In this document: one piece after another, positions 1-13,703 of the stretch
How the letters are laid out: each line of letters begins with the position of its first letter
Numbering within the stretch: position 1 is the first letter of the stretch
Assembly (NCBI RefSeq): GCF_933775445.1
Contig: NW_026089537.1
Span: 1-64,000, forward strand
Source: Argentina anserina
Lineage: Eukaryota; Streptophyta; Magnoliopsida; Rosales; Rosaceae
Direction of reading: 5' to 3'
DNA: 64,000 bases
The notes under the pieces: generated by a model
Seen by the model: the letters and a program-made list of their open reading frames with translations, nothing else
What the model was told of the DNA's origin: nothing
Database searches by the model: none
Position numbers and translations under genes: made by a program

Positions 1-3000
1 ACCTTTTCAATTCTCGTTTGAGTATCTTTCTGAACGGCTTTCGATGCGAGTTTTTCTTGAATTTGAGAGTGTTTCCAGTGTGGGCGTGTGTTTCTTTCAA
101 ACTGAGTATCTTTCTATCGTTTGAGTATGTTTACTATTGCAATTTGAGTATCTTTTCAATTCTCGTTTGAGTATCTTTCTGAACGGCTTTCTGATGCCAG
201 TTTCTCTTGAATTTGAGAGTGTTTCCAGTGTGGGCGTGTGTTTCTTTCAAACTGAGTATCTTTCTATCGTTTGAGTATTTTTACTATTGCAATTTGAGTA
301 CCTTTTCAATTCTCGTTTGAGTATCTTTCTGAACGGCTTTCGATGCGAGTTTTTCTTGAATTTGAGAGTGTTTCCAGTGTGGGCGTGTGTTTTTTTCAAA
401 CTGAGTATCTTTCTATCGTTTGAGTATGTTTACTATTGCAATTTGAGTATCTTTTCAATTCTCGTTTGAGTATCTTTCTGAACGGCTTTCGATGCGAGTT
501 TTTCTTGAATTTGAGAGTGTTTCCAGTGTGGGCGTGTGTTTCTTTCAAACTGAGTATCTTTCTATCGTTTGAATATTTTTACTATTGCAATTTGAGTACC
601 TTTTCAATTCTCGTTTGAGTATCTTTCTGTAAGGTTTTCTGATGCGAGTTTTTCTTGAATTTGAGAGTGTTTCCAGTGTGGGCGTGTGTTTCTTTCAAAC
701 TGAGTATCTTTCTATCGTTTGAGTATGTTTACTATTGCAATTTGAGTATCTTTTCAATTCTCGTTTGAGTATCTTTCTGAACGGCTTTCTGATGCCAGTT
801 TCTCTTGAATTTGAGAGTGTTTCCAGTGTGGGCGTGTGTTTCTTTCAAACTGAGTATCTTTCTATCGTTTGAGTATTTTTACTATTGCAATTTGAGTACC
901 TTTTCAATTCTCGTTTGAGTATCTTTCTGAACGGCTTTCGATGCGAGTTTTTCTTGAATTTGAGAGTGTTTCCAGTGTGGGCGTGTGTTTCTTTCAAACT
1001 GAGTATCTTTCTATCGTTTGAGTATGTTTACTATTGCAATTTGAGTATCTTTTCAATTCTCGTTTGAGTATCTTTCTGAACGGCTTTTTTTCTTGAATTT
1101 GAGAGTGTTTCCAGTGTGGGCGTGTGTTTCTTTCAAACTGAGTATCTTTCTATCGTTTGAATATTTTTACTATTGCAATTTGAGTACCTTTTCAATTCTC
1201 GTTTGAGTATCTTTCTGTAAGGTTTTCTGATGCGAGTTTTTCTTGAATTTGAGAGTGTTTCCAGTGTGGGCGTGTGTTTCTTTCAAACTGACTATCTTTC
1301 TATCGTTTGAGTATGTTTACTATTGCAATTTGAGTATCTTTTGAATCCTCGTTTGAGTATCTTTCTGAACGGCTTTCGATGCGAGTTTCTCTTGAATTTG
1401 AGAGTGTTTCTAGTGTGGGCGGGTGTTGTGTTTCTTTCAAACTGAGTATCTTTCTATCGTTTGAGTATGTTTCTGTAAGGCTTTCTGATGCGAGTTTCTC
1501 TTGAATTTGAGAGTGTTTCCAGTGTGGGCGTGTGTTTCTTTCAAACTGAATATCTTTCTATCGTTTGAGTATGTTTACTATTGCACTTTGAGTATCTTTT
1601 CATTCTCGTTTGAGTTTGTTTCTGTAAGGCTTTCTGATGCCAGTTTCTCTTGAATTTGAGAGTGTTTCCAGTGTGGGCGTGTGTTTCTTTCAAACTGAGT
1701 ATCTTTCTATCGTTTGAGTATGTTTACTATTGGCACTTTGAGTATCGTTTCAATCTCGTTTGAGTATGTTTCTGAACGGCTTTCTGATGCGAGTTTTTCT
1801 TGAATTTGAGAGTGTTTCCAGTGTGGGCGTGTGGTTTCTTTCAAACTGAGTATCTTTCTATCGTTTGAATATGTTTACTATTGCAATTTGAGTATCTTTT
1901 CAATTCTCGTTTGAGTATCTTTCTGAACGGCTTTCGATGCGAGTTTTTCTTGAATTTGAGAGTGTTTCCAATGTGGGCGTGTGTTTCTTTCAAACTGAGT
2001 ATCTTTCTATCGTTTGAGTATTTTTACTATTGCAATTTGAGTACCTTTTCAATTCTCGTTTGAGTATCTTTCTGTAAGGTTTTCTGATGCTAGTTTTTCT
2101 TGAATTTGAGAGTGTTTCCAGTGTGTGGGCGTGTGTTTCTTTCAAACTGAGTATCTTTCTATCGTTTGAGTATTTTTACTATTGCAATTTGAGTACCTTT
2201 TCAATTCTCGTTTGAGTATCTTTCTGAACGGCTTTCGATGCGAGTTTTTCTTGAATTTGAGAGTGTTTCCAGTGTGGGCGTGTGTTTTTTTCAAACTGAG
2301 TATCTTTCTATCGTTTGAGTATGTTTACTATTGCAATTTGAGTATCTTTTCAATTCTCGTTTGAGTATCTTTCTGAACGGCTTTCGATGCGAGTTTTTCT
2401 TGAATTTGAGAGTGTTTCCAGTTGTGGGCGTGTGTTTCTTTCAAACTGAGTATCTTTCTATCGTTTGAATATTTTTACTATTGCAATTTGAGTACCTTTT
2501 CAATTCTCGTTTGAGTATCTTTCTGTAAGGTTTTCTGATGCTAGTTTTTCTTGAATTTGAGAGTGTTCCCAGTGTGGGCGTGTGTTTCTTTCAAACTGAG
2601 TATCTTTCTATCGTTTGAGTATGTTTACTATTGCAATTTGAGTATCTTTTCAATTCTCGTTTGAGTATCTTTCTGAACGGCTTTCGATGCGAGTTTTTCT
2701 TGAATTTGAGAGTGTTTCCAGTGTGGGCGTGTGTTTCTTTCAAACTGAGTATCTTTCTATCGTTTGAGTATGTTTACTATTGCAATTTGAGTACCTTTTC
2801 AATTCTCGTTTGAGTATCTTTCTGAACGGCTTTCGATGCGAGTTTTTCTTGAATTTGAGAGTGTTTCCAGTGTGGGCGTGTGTTTCTTTCAAACTGAGTA
2901 TCTTTCTATCGTTTGAGTATGTTTTACTATTGCAATTTGAGTATCTTTTCAATTCTCGTTTGAGTATCTTTCTGAACGGCTTTCTAATGCCAGTTTCTCT

Positions 3001-6000
3001 TGAATTTGAGAGTGTTTCCAGTGTGGGCGTTGTGTTTCTTTCAAACTGAGTATCTTTCTATCGTTTGAGTATTTTTACTATTGCAATTTGAGTACCTTTT
3101 CAATTCTCGTTTGAGTATCTTTCTGAACGGCTTTCGATGCGAGTTTTTCTTGAATTTGAGAGTGTTTCCAGTGTGGGCGTGTGTTTTTTTCAAACTGAGT
3201 ATCTTTCTATCGTTTGAGTATGTTTACTATTGCAATTTGAGTATCTTTTCAATTCTCGTTTGAGTATCTTTCTGAACGGCTTTCGATGCGAGTTTTTCTT
3301 GAATTTGAGAGTGTTTCCAGTGTGGGCGTGTGTTTCTTTCAAACTGAGTATCTTTCTATCGTTTGAATATTTTTACTATTGCAATTTGAGTACCTTTTCA
3401 ATTCTCGTTTGAGTATCTTTCTGTAAGGTTTTCTGATGCGAGTTTTTCTTGAATTTGAGAGTGTTTCCAGTGTGGGCGTGTGTTTCTTTCAAACTGACTA
3501 TCTTTCTATCGTTTGAGTATGTTTACTATTGCAATTTGAGTATCTTTTGAATCCTCGTTTGAGTATCTTAATGAACGGCTTTCGATGCGAGTTTCTCTTG
3601 AATTTGAGAGTGTTTCCAGTGTGGGCGTGTGTTTCTTTCAAACTGAGTATCTTTCTATCGTTTGAGTATGTTTCTGTAAGGCTTTCTAAGGCGAGTTTCT
3701 CTTAAATTTGAGAGTGTTTCCAGTGTGGGCGTGTGTTTCTTTCAAACTGAATATCTTTCTATCGTTTGAGTATGTTTACAATTGCACTTTGAGTATATTT
3801 TCAATTCTCGTTTGAGTATGTTTCTGTAAGGCTTTCTGATGCGAGTTTCTCTTGAATTTGAGAGTGTTTCCAGTGTGGGCGTGTGTTTCTTTCAAACTGA
3901 GTATCTTTCTATCGTTTGAGTATGTTTACTATTGCAATTTCAGTATCTTTTCAATTCTCGTTTGAGTATCTTTCTGAACGGCTTTCGATGCGAGTTTTTC
4001 TTGAATTTGAGAGTGTTTCCAGTGTGGGCGTGTGTTTCTTTCAGACTGAGTATCTTTCTATCGTTTGAGTATGTTTACTATTGCAATTTGAGTACCTTTT
4101 CAATTCTCGTTTGAGTATCTTTCTGAACGGTTTTCAATGCGAGTTTTTCTTGAATTTGATAGTGTTTCCAGTGTGGGCGTGTGTTTCTTTCAAACTAACT
4201 ATCTTTCTATCGTTTGAGTATGTTTACTATTGCAATTTGAGTATCTTTTGAATCCTCGTTTGAGTATCTTTCTGAACGGCTTTCGATGCGAGTTTCTCTT
4301 GAATTTGAGAGTGTTTCTAGTGTGGGCGTGTGTTTCTTTCAAACTGAGTATCTTTCTATCGTTTGAGTATGTTTCTGTAAGGCCTTTCTGATGCGAGTTT
4401 CTCTTGAATTTGAGAGTGTTTCCAGTGTGGGCGTGTGTTTCTTTTCAAACTGAATATCTTTCTATCGTTTGAGTATGTTTACTATTGCACTTTGAGTATC
4501 TTTTCAATTCTCGTTTGAGTATGTTTCTGTAAGGCTTTCTGATGCCAGTTTCTCTTGAATTTGAGAGTGTTTCCAGTGTGGGCGTGTGTTTCTTTAAAAC
4601 TGAGTATCTTTCTATCGTTTGAGTATGTTTACTATTGCACTTTGAGTATCTTTTCAATTCTCGTTTGAGTATCTTTCTGAACGCCTTTCTGATGCGAGTT
4701 TTTCTTGAATTTGAGAGTGTTTCCAGTGTGGGCGTGTGTTTCTTTCAAACTGAGTATCTTTCTATCGTTTGAGTATGTTTACTATTGCAATTTGAGTATC
4801 TTTTCAATTCTCGTTTGAGTATCTTTCTGAACGGCTTTCGATGCGAGTTTTTCTTTAATTTGAGAGTGTTTCCAATGTGGGCGTGTGTTTCTTTCAAACT
4901 GAGTATCTTTCTATCGTTTGAGTATTTTTACTATTGCAATTTGAGTACCTTTTCAATTCTCGTTTGAGTATCTTTCTGTATGGTTTTCTGATGCTAGTTT
5001 TTCTTGATTTTGAGAGTGTTTCCAGTGTGGGCGTGTGTTTCTTTCAAACTGAGTATCTTTCTATCGTTTGAGTATGTTTACTATTGCAATTTGAGTATCT
5101 TTTCAATTCTCGTTTGAGTATGTTTCTGTAAGGATTTCTGATGCCAGTTTCTCTTGAATTTGAGAGTGTTTCCAGTGTGGGCGTGTGTTTTTTTTCAAAC
5201 TGAGTATCTTTCTATCGTTTGAGTATGTTTACTATTGCACTTTGAGTATCTTTTCAATTCTCGTTTGAGTATCTTTCTGAACGGCTTTCGATGCGAGTTT
5301 TTCTTGAATTTGACAGTGTTTCCAGTGTGGGCGTGTGTTTCTTTCAAACTGAGTATCTTTCTATCGTTTTGAGTATGTTTACTATTGCAATTTAAGTACC
5401 TTTTCAATTCTCGTTTGAGTATCTTTCTGAACGGCTTTCAATGCGAGTTTTTCTTGAATTTGAGAGTGTTTCCAGTGTGGGCGTGTGTTTTCTTTCAAAC
5501 TGACTATCTTTCTATCGTTTGAGTATGTTTACTATTGCAATTTGAGTATCTTTTGAATCCTCGTTTGAGTATCTTTCTGAACGGCTTTCGATGCGAGTTT
5601 TTCTTGAATTTGAGAGTGTTTCTAGTGTGGGCGTGTGTTTCTTTCAAACTGAGTATCTTTCTATCGTTTGAGTATGTTTCTGTAAGGCTTTCTGATGCGA
5701 GTTTTTCTTGAATTTGAGAGTGTTTCCAGTGTGGGCGTGTGTTTCTTTCAAACTGAGTATCTTTCTATCGTTTGAGTATGTTTACTATTGCAATTTGAGT
5801 ATCTTTTCAATTCTCGTTTGAGTATCTTTCTGAACGGCTTTCTGATGCCAGTTTCTCTTGAATTTGAGAGTGTTTCCAGTGTGGGCGTGTGTTTCTTTCA
5901 AACTGAGTATCTTTCTATCGTTTGAGTATTTTTACTATTGCAATTTGAGTACCTTTTCAATTCTCGTTTGAGTATCTTTCTGAACGGCTTTCGATGCGAG

Positions 6001-6833
6001 TTTTTCTTGAATTTGAGAGTGTTTCCAGTGTGGGCGTGTGTTTTTTTCAAACTGAGTATCTTTCTATCGTTTGAGTATGTTTACTATTGCAATTTGAGTA
6101 TCTTTTCAATTCTCGTTTGAGTATCTTTCTGAACGGCTTTCGATGCGAGTTTTTCTTGAATTTGAGAGTGTTTCCAGTGTGGGCGTGTGTTTCTTTCAAA
6201 CTGAGTATCTTTCTATCGTTTGAATATTTTTACTATTGCAATTTGAGTACCTTTTCAATTCTCGTTTGAGTATCTTTCTGTAAGGTTTTCTGATGCTAGT
6301 TTTTCTTGAATTTGAGAGTGTTTCCAGTGTGGGCGTGTGTTTCTTTCAAACTGAGTATCTTCTATCGTTTGAGTATGTTTACTATTGCAATTTGAGTATC
6401 TTTTCAATTCTCGTTTTGAGTATCTTTCTGAACGGCTTTCGATGCGAGTTTTTCTTGAATTTGAGAGTGTTTCCAGTGTGGGCGTGTGTTTCTTTCAAAC
6501 TGAGTATCTTTCTATCGTTTGAGTATGTTTACTATTGCAATTTGAGTACCTTTTCAATTCTCGTTTGAGTATCTTTCTGAACGGCTTTCGATGCGAGTTT
6601 TTCTTGAATTTGAGAGTGTTTCCAGTGTGGTTGTGTGTTTCTTTCAAACTGAGTATCTTTCTATCGTTTGAGTATTTTTACTATTGCAATTTGAGTACCT
6701 TTTCAATTCTCGTTTGAGTATCTTTCTGTAAGGTTTTCTGATGCTAGTTTTTCTTGAATTTGAGAGTGTTTCCAGTGTGGGCGTGTGTTTCTTTCAAACT
6801 GAGTATCTTTCTATCGTTTGAGTATGTTTACTA
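1..6833. repeat. Domain A: irregular, indel-rich HOR region
   Basis: Monomer types follow a loose higher-order pattern. A cassette of a GATGCC 150-mer, a 149-mer with GTGTTTTTTTC, a 149-mer ending in TATTTTT and a GTAAGG 150-mer begins at 137, 2,930 and 5,788. A second cassette (GAATCCTCG monomer, short monomer, GATGCC, GATGCG, then a 149-mer with CCAATG, then a GCTAG 150-mer) occurs at 1,323-2,181 and 4,230-5,083. This gives units of about 2.8-2.9 kb with imperfect alignment. Private one-base indels are frequent (for example near 1,581, 1,833, 2,421, 2,922, 3,030, 4,383, 5,348, 5,490, 6,415). Short 104 bp monomers occur at 1,473, 3,674, 4,375 and 5,680 (position of the deletion junction). 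This looks like an older or less homogenised part of the array. Confidence 0.85.
1034..1172. repeat. 139 bp monomer with private 10 bp deletion
   Basis: This monomer reads GAACGGCTTTTTTTCTTG where neighbours have GAACGGCTTT, CGATGCGAG and then the T run. Ten bases including the CGATGCG core are missing between two T runs. I see this deletion only once in the window, so it is a private change that has not been amplified. Confidence 0.9.
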
Positions 6834-6982
6834 TTGCAATTTGAGTATCTTTTCAATTCTCGTTTGAGTATCTTTCTGAACGGCTTTCGATGCGAGTTTT
6901 TCTTGAATTTGAGAGTGTTTCCAGTGTGGGCGTGTGTTTCTTTCAAACTGAGTATCTTTCTATCGTTTGAGTATGTTTACTA

Positions 6983-9074
6983 TTGCAATTTGAGTACCTT
7001 TTCAATTCTCGTTTAAGTATCTTTCTGAACGGCTTTCGATGCGAGTTTTTCTTTAATTTGAGAGTGTTTCCAGTGTGGGCGTGTGTTTCTTTCAAACTGA
7101 GTATCTTTCTATCGTTTGAGTATGTTTACTATTGCAATTTGAGTATCTTTTCAATTCTCGTTTGAGTATCTTTCTGAACGGCTTTCGATGCGAGTTTTTC
7201 TTTAATTTGAGAGTGTTTCCAGTGTGGGCGTGTGTTTCTTTTAAACTGAGTATCTTTCTATCGTTTGAATATTTTTACTATTGCAATTTGAGTACCTTTT
7301 CAATTCTCGTTTGAGTATCTTTCTGTAAGGTTTTCTGACGCTAGTTTTTCTTGAATTTGAGAGTGTTTCCAGTGTGGGCGTGTGTTTCTTTCAAACTCAG
7401 TATCTTTCTATCGTTTGAGTATGTTTACTATTGCAATTTGAGTATCTTTTCAATTCTCGTTTGAGTATCTTTCTGAACGGCTTTCGATGCGAGTTTTTCT
7501 TGAATTTGAGAGTATTTCCAGTGTGGGCGTGTGTTTCTTTCAAACTGAGTATCTTTCTATCGTTTGAGTATGTTTACTATTGCAATTTGAGTACCTTTTC
7601 AATTCTCGTTTGAGTATCTTTCTGAACGGCTTTCGATGCGAGTTTTTCTTGAATTTGAGAGTGTTTCCAGTGTGGGCGTGTGTTTCTTTCAAACTGAGTA
7701 TCTTTCTATCGTTTGAGTATTTTTACTATTGCAATTTGAGTACCTTTTCAATTCTCGTTTGAGTATCTTTCTGTAAGGTTTTCTGATGCTAGTTTTTCTT
7801 TAATTTGAGAGTGTTTCCAGTGTGGGCGTGTGTTTCTTTCAAACTGAGTATCTTTCTATCGTTTGAGTATGTTTACTATTGCAATTTGAGTACCTTTTCA
7901 ATTCTCGTTTGAGTATCTTTCTGAACGGCTTTCGATGCGAGTTTTTCTTTAATTTGAGAGTGTTTCCAGTGTGGGCGTGTGTTTCTTTCAAACTGAGTAT
8001 CTTTCTATCGTTTGAGTATGTTTACTATTGCAATTTGAGTATCTTTTCAATTCTCGTTTGAGTATCTTTCTGAACGGCTTTCGATGCGAGTTTTTCTTTA
8101 ATTTGAGAGTGTTTCCAGTGTGGGCGTGTGTTTCTTTCAAACTGAGTATCTTTCTATCGTTTGAGTATGTTTACTATTGCAATTTGAGTACCTTTTCAAT
8201 TCTCGTTTGAGTATCTTTCTGAACGGCTTTCGATGCGAGTTTTTCTTTAATTTGAGAGTGTTTCCAGTGTCGGCGTGTGTTTCTTTCAAACTGAGTATCT
8301 TTCTATCGTTTGAGTATGTTTACTATTGCACTTTGAGTATCTTTTCAATTCTCGTTTGAGTATGTTTCTGTAAGGCTTTCTGATGCCAGTTTCTCTTGAA
8401 TTTGAGAGTGTTTCCAGTGTGGGCGTGTGTTTCTTTCAAACTGAGTATCTTTCTATCGTTTGAGTATGTTTACTATTGCACTTTGAGTATCTTTTCAATT
8501 CTCGTTTGAGTATGTTTCTGTAAGGCTTTCTGATGCCAGTTTCTCTTGAATTTGAGAGTGTTTCCAGTGTGGGCGTGTGTTTCTTTCAAACTGAGTATCT
8601 TTCTATCGTTTGAGTATGTTTACTATTGCACTTTGAGTATCTTTTCAATTCTCGTTTGAGTATGTTTCTGAACGGCTTTCTGATGCGAGTTTTTCTTGAA
8701 TTTGAGAGTGTTTCCAGTGTGGGCGTGTGTTTCTTTCAAACTGAGTATCTTTCTATCGTTTGAGTATGTTTATTATTGCAATTTGAGTATCTTTTCAATT
8801 CTCGTTTGAGTATCTTTCTGAACGGTTTTCGATGCGAGTTTTTCTTGAATTTGAGAGTGTTTCCAGTGTGGGCGTGTGTTTCTTTCAAACTGAGTATCTT
8901 TCTATCGTTTGAGTATTTTTACTATTGCAATTTGAGTACCTTTTCAATTCTCGTTTGAGTATCTTTCTGTAAGGTTTTCTGATGCTAGTTTTTCTTTAAT
9001 TTGAGAGTGTTTCCAGTGTGGGCGTGTGTTTCTTTCAAACTGAGTATCTTTCTATCGTTTGAGTATGTTTACTA
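6983..9074. repeat. 2,092 bp HOR duplication, copy 1
   Basis: This is a 14-monomer block whose markers recur 2,092 bp downstream: CTGACGCTAG (about 7,336), AACTCAGTATC (about 7,396), GAGAGTATTTCC (about 7,509) and the three CACTTTGAG 150-mers that begin at 8,326. Its length matches eight 149-mers and six 150-mers. It contains one more CACTTTGAG 150-mer than copy 2. Confidence 0.92.
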
Positions 9075-11015
9075 TTGCAATTTGAGTACCTTTTCAATTC
9101 TCGTTTGAGTATCTTTCTGAACGGCTTTCGATGCGAGTTTTTCTTTAATTTGAGAGTGTTTCCAGTGTGGGCGTGTGTTTCTTTCAAACTGAGTATCTTT
9201 CTATCGTTTGAGTATGTTTACTATTGCAATTTGAGTATCTTTTCAATTCTCGTTTGAGTATCTTTCTGAACGGCTTTCGATGCGAGTTTTTCTTTAATTT
9301 GAGAGTGTTTCCAGTGTGGGCGTGTGTTTCTTTTAAACTGAGTATCTTTCTATCGTTTGAATATTTTTACTATTGCAATTTGAGTACCTTTTCAATTCTC
9401 GTTTGAGTATCTTTCTGTAAGGTTTTCTGACGCTAGTTTTTCTTGAATTTGAGAGTGTTTCCAGTGTGGGCGTGTGTTTCTTTCAAACTCAGTATCTTTC
9501 TATCGTTTGAGTATGTTTACTATTGCAATTTGAGTATCTTTTCAATTCTCGTTTGAGTATCTTTCTGAACGGCTTTCGATGCGAGTTTTTCTTGAATTTG
9601 AGAGTATTTCCAGTGTGGGCGTGTGTTTCTTTCAAACTGAGTATCTTTCTATCGTTTGAGTATGTTTACTATTGCAATTTGAGTACCTTTTCAATTCTCG
9701 TTTGAGTATCTTTCTGAACGGCTTTCGATGCGAGTTTTTCTTGAATTTGAGAGTGTTTCCAGTGTGGGCGTGTGTTTCTTTCAAACTGAGTATCTTTCTA
9801 TCGTTTGAGTATTTTTACTATTGCAATTTGAGTACCTTTTCAATTCTCGTTTGAGTATCTTTCTGTAAGGTTTTCTGATGCTAGTTTTTCTTTAATTTGA
9901 GAGTGTTTCCAGTGTGGGCGTGTGTTTCTTTCAAACTGAGTATCTTTCTATCGTTTGAGTATGTTTACTATTGCAATTTGAGTACCTTTTCAATTCTCGT
10001 TTGAGTATCTTTCTGAACGGCTTTCGATGCGAGTTTTTCTTTAATTTGAGAGTGTTTCCAGTGTGGGCGTGTGTTTCTTTCAAACTGAGTATCTTTCTAT
10101 CGTTTGAGTATGTTTACTATTGCAATTTGAGTATCTTTTCAATTCTCGTTTGAGTATCTTTCTGAACGGCTTTCGATGCGAGTTTTTCTTTAATTTGAGA
10201 GTGTTTCCAGTGTGGGCGTGTGTTTCTTTCAAACTGAGTATCTTTCTATCGTTTGAGTATGTTTACTATTGCAATTTGAGTACCTTTTCAATTCTCGTTT
10301 GAGTATCTTTCTGAACGGCTTTCGATGCGAGTTTTTCTTTAATTTGAGAGTGTTTCCAGTGTGGGCGTGTGTTTCTTTCAAACTGAGTATCTTTCTATCG
10401 TTTGAGTATGTTTACTATTGCACTTTGAGTATCTTTTCAATTCTCGTTTGAGTATGTTTCTGTAAGGCTTTCTGATGCCAGTTTCTCTTGAATTTGAGAG
10501 TGTTTCCAGTGTGGGCGTGTGTTTCTTTCAAACTGAGTATCTTTCTATCGTTTGAGTATGTTACTATTGCACTTTGAGTATCTTTTCAATTCTCGTTTGA
10601 GTATGTTTCTGAACGGCTTTCTGATGCGAGTTTTTCTTGAATTTGAGAGTGTTTCCAGTGTGGGCGTGTGTTTCTTTCAAACTGAGTATCTTTCTATCGT
10701 TTGAGTATGTTTATTATTGCAATTTGAGTATCTTTTCAATTCTCGTTTGAGTATCTTTCTGAACGGCTTTCGATGCGAGTTTTTCTTGAATTTGAGAGTG
10801 TTTCCAGTGTGGGCGTGTGTTTCTTTCAAACTGAGTATCTTTCTATCGTTTGAGTATTTTTACTATTGCAATTTGAGTACCTTTTCAATTCTCGTTTGAG
10901 TATCTTTCTGTAAGGTTTTCTGATGCTAGTTTTTCTTTAATTTGAGAGTGTTTCCAGTGTGGGCGTGTGTTTCTTTCAAACTGAGTATCTTTCTATCGTT
11001 TGAGTATGTTTACTA
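9075..11015. repeat. 2,092 bp HOR duplication, copy 2 (one monomer shorter)
   Basis: It repeats the private markers of copy 1 at a constant 2,092 bp offset (CTGACGCTAG at about 9,428, AACTCAGTATC at about 9,488, GAGAGTATTTCC at about 9,601). The end differs: only two CACTTTGAG 150-mers lie between 10,418 and 10,716, one of them with a one-base deletion in GTATGTTACTATTG near 10,561. The copy is therefore 1,941 bp long. Just after it, at 11,016, comes a hybrid monomer. Confidence 0.9.
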
Positions 11016-11164
11016 TTGCAATTTGAGTACCTTTTCAATTCTCGTTTGAGTATCTTTCTGAACGGCTTTCGATGCGAGTTTTTCTTTAATTTGAGAGTGT
11101 TTCCAGTGTGGGCGTGTGTTTCTTTTAAACTGAGTATCTTTCTATCGTTTGAATATTTTTACTA
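11016..11164. repeat. Hybrid T2/T3 monomer
   Basis: The left half begins GTACC like the monomer at 9,075, and the right half carries TTTTAAACTG and GAATATTTTT like the next monomer at 9,224. A single monomer joining the halves of two neighbours is expected from an unequal exchange that removed one 149 bp unit. The breakpoint lies between about 11,030 and 11,122. Confidence 0.8.
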
Positions 11165-13703
11165 TTGCAATTTGAGTACCTTTTCAATTCTCGTTTGAGT
11201 ATCTTTCTGTAAGGTTTTCTGATGCTAGTTTTTCTTGAATTTGAGAGTGTTTCCAGTGTGGGCGTGTGTTTCTTTCAAACTGAGTATCTTTCTATCGTTT
11301 GAGTATGTTTACTATTGCAATTTGAGTATCTTTTCAATTCTCGTTTGAGTATCTTTCTGAAACGGCTTTCGATGCGAGTTTTTCTTGAATTTGAGAGTGT
11401 TTCCAGTGTGGGCGTGTGTTTCTTTCAAACTGAGTATCTTTCTATCGTTTGAGTATGTTTACTATTGCAATTTGAGTACCTTTTCTATTCTCGTTTGAGT
11501 ATCTTTCTGAACGGCTTTCGATGCGAGTTTTTCTTTAATTTGAGAGTGTTTCCAGTGTGGGCGTGTGTTTCTTTCAAACTGAGTATCTTTCTATCGTTTG
11601 AATATGTTTACTATTGCAATTTGAGTATCTTTTCAATTCTCGTTTGAGTATCTTTCTGAACGGCTTTCGATGCGAGTTTTTCTTGAATTTGAGAGTGTTT
11701 CCAGTTGTGGGCGTGTGTTTCTTTCAAACTGAGTATCTTTCTATCGTTTGAATATGTTTACTATTGCAATTTGAGTATCTTTTCAATTCTCGTTTGAGTA
11801 TCTTTCTGAACGGCTTTCGATGCGAGTTTTTCTTGAATTTGAGAGTGTTTCCAGTGTGGGCGTGTGTTTCTTTCAAACTGAGTATCTTTCTATCGTTTGA
11901 GTATGTTTACTATTGCAATTTGAGTATCTTTTCAATTCTCGTTTGAGTATCTTTCTGAACGGCTTTCGATGCGAGTTTTTTCTTTAATTTGAGAGTGTTT
12001 CCAGTGTGGGCGTGTGTTTCTTTTAAACTGAGTATCTTTCTATCGTTTGAATATTTTTACTATTGCAATTTGAGTACCTTTTCAATTCTCGTTTGAGTAT
12101 CTTTCTGTAAGGTTTTCTGATGCTAGTTTTTCTTGAATTTCAGAGTGTTTCCAGTGTGGGCGTGTGTTTCTTCAAACTGAGTATCTTTCTATCGTTTGAG
12201 TATGTTTACTATTGCAATTTGAGTATCTTTTCAATTCTCGTTTGAGTATCTTTCTGAACGGCTTTCGATGCGAGTTTTTCTTGAATTTGAGAGTGTTTCT
12301 AGTGTGGGCGTGTGTTTCTTTCAAACTGAGTATCTTTCTATCGTTTGAATATTTTTACTATTGCAATTTGAGTACCTTTTCAATTCTCGTTTGAGTATCT
12401 TTCTGTAAGGTTTTCTGATGCTAGTTTTTCTTGAATTTCAGAGTGTTTCCAGTGTGGGCGTGTGTTTCTTTCAAACTGAGTATCTTTCTATCGTTTGAGT
12501 ATGTTTACTATTGCAATTTGAGTATCTTTTCAATTCTCGTTTGAGTATCTTTCTGAACGGCTTTCGATGCGAGTTTTTCTTTAATTTGAGAGTGTTTCCA
12601 GTGTGGGCGTGTGTTTCTTTGAAACTGAGTATCTTTCTATCGTTTGAATATTTTTACTATTGCAATTTGAGTACCTTTCAATTCTCGTTTGAGTATCTTT
12701 CTGTAAGGTTTTCTGATGCTAGTTTTTCTTGAATTTGAGAGTGTTTCCAGTGTGGGCGTGTGTTTCTTTCAAACTGAGTATCTTTCTATCGTTTGAGTAT
12801 GTTTACTATTGCAATTTGAGTATCTTTTCAATTCTCGTTTGAGTATCTTTCTGAACGGCTTTCGATGCGAGTTTTTCTTGAATTTGAGAGTGTTTCCAAT
12901 GTGGGCGTGTGTTTCTTTCAAACTGAGTATCTTTCTATCGTTTGAGTATGTTTACTATTGCAATTTGAGTACCTTTTCAATTCTAGTTTGAGTATCTTTC
13001 TGAACGGCTTTCGATGCGAGTTTTTCATTAATTTGAGAGTGTTTCGAGTGTGGGCGTGTGTTTCTTTCAAACTGAGTATCTTTCTATCGTTTGAGTATGT
13101 TTACTATTGCAATTTGAGTATCTTTTCAATTCTCGTTTGAGTATCTTTCTGAACGGCTTTCGATGCGAGTTTTTCTTTAATTTGAGAGTGTTTCCAGTGT
13201 GGGTGTGTGTTTCTTTTAAACTGAGTATCTTTCTATCGTTTGAATATTTTTACTATTGCAATTTGAGTACCTTTTCAATTCTCGTTTGAGTATCTTTCTG
13301 TAAGGTTTTCTGATGCTAGTTTTTCTTGAATTTGAGAGTGTTTCCAGTGTGGGCGTGTGTTTCTTTCAAACTGAGTATCTTTCTATCGTTTGAGTATGTT
13401 TACTATTGCAATTTGAGTATCTTTTCAATTCTCGTTTGAGTATCTTTCTGAACGGCTTTCGATGCGAGTTTTTCTTGAATTTGAGAGTGTTTCCAGTTTG
13501 GGCGTGTGTTTCTTTCAAACTGAGTATCTTTCTATCGTTTGAGTATGTTTACTATTGCAATTTGAGTACCTTTTCAATTCTCGTTTGAGTATCTTTCTGA
13601 ACGGCTTTCGATGCGAGTTTTTCTTTAATTTGAGAGTGTTTCCAGTGTGGGCGTGTATTTCTTTCAAACTGAGTATCTTTCTATCGTTTGAGTATGTTTA
13701 CTA

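Larger units (their letters stand above)
6834..13703. repeat. Domain B: tetramer-based HOR region
   Basis: Monomers mostly follow the order T1 (GTATC, CGATGCG), T2 (GTACC, CGATGCG), T3 (TTTAATT, often TTTTAAACTG, ending GAATATTTTT) and T4 (GTACC, GTAAGGTTTTCTGATGCTAG, 150 bp), a 597 bp unit seen for example at 6,834-7,430 and 12,809-13,405. The same tetramer builds 55,235-58,667, about 42 kb away. No short 104 bp monomer occurs between 5,681 and 14,444. Within this domain lies a 2,092 bp tandem duplication, described separately, and between 11,165 and 12,808 the tetramer degrades to dimer-like alternations of T3/T1 and T4. Confidence 0.85.

Noticed and set aside
2740..5407. Minus-strand 70-codon frames (2,740-2,952; 4,445-4,657; 5,195-5,407)
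   Set aside because: They are reverse readings of the same monomers that stay open only where a one-base indel or length variant shifts frame.
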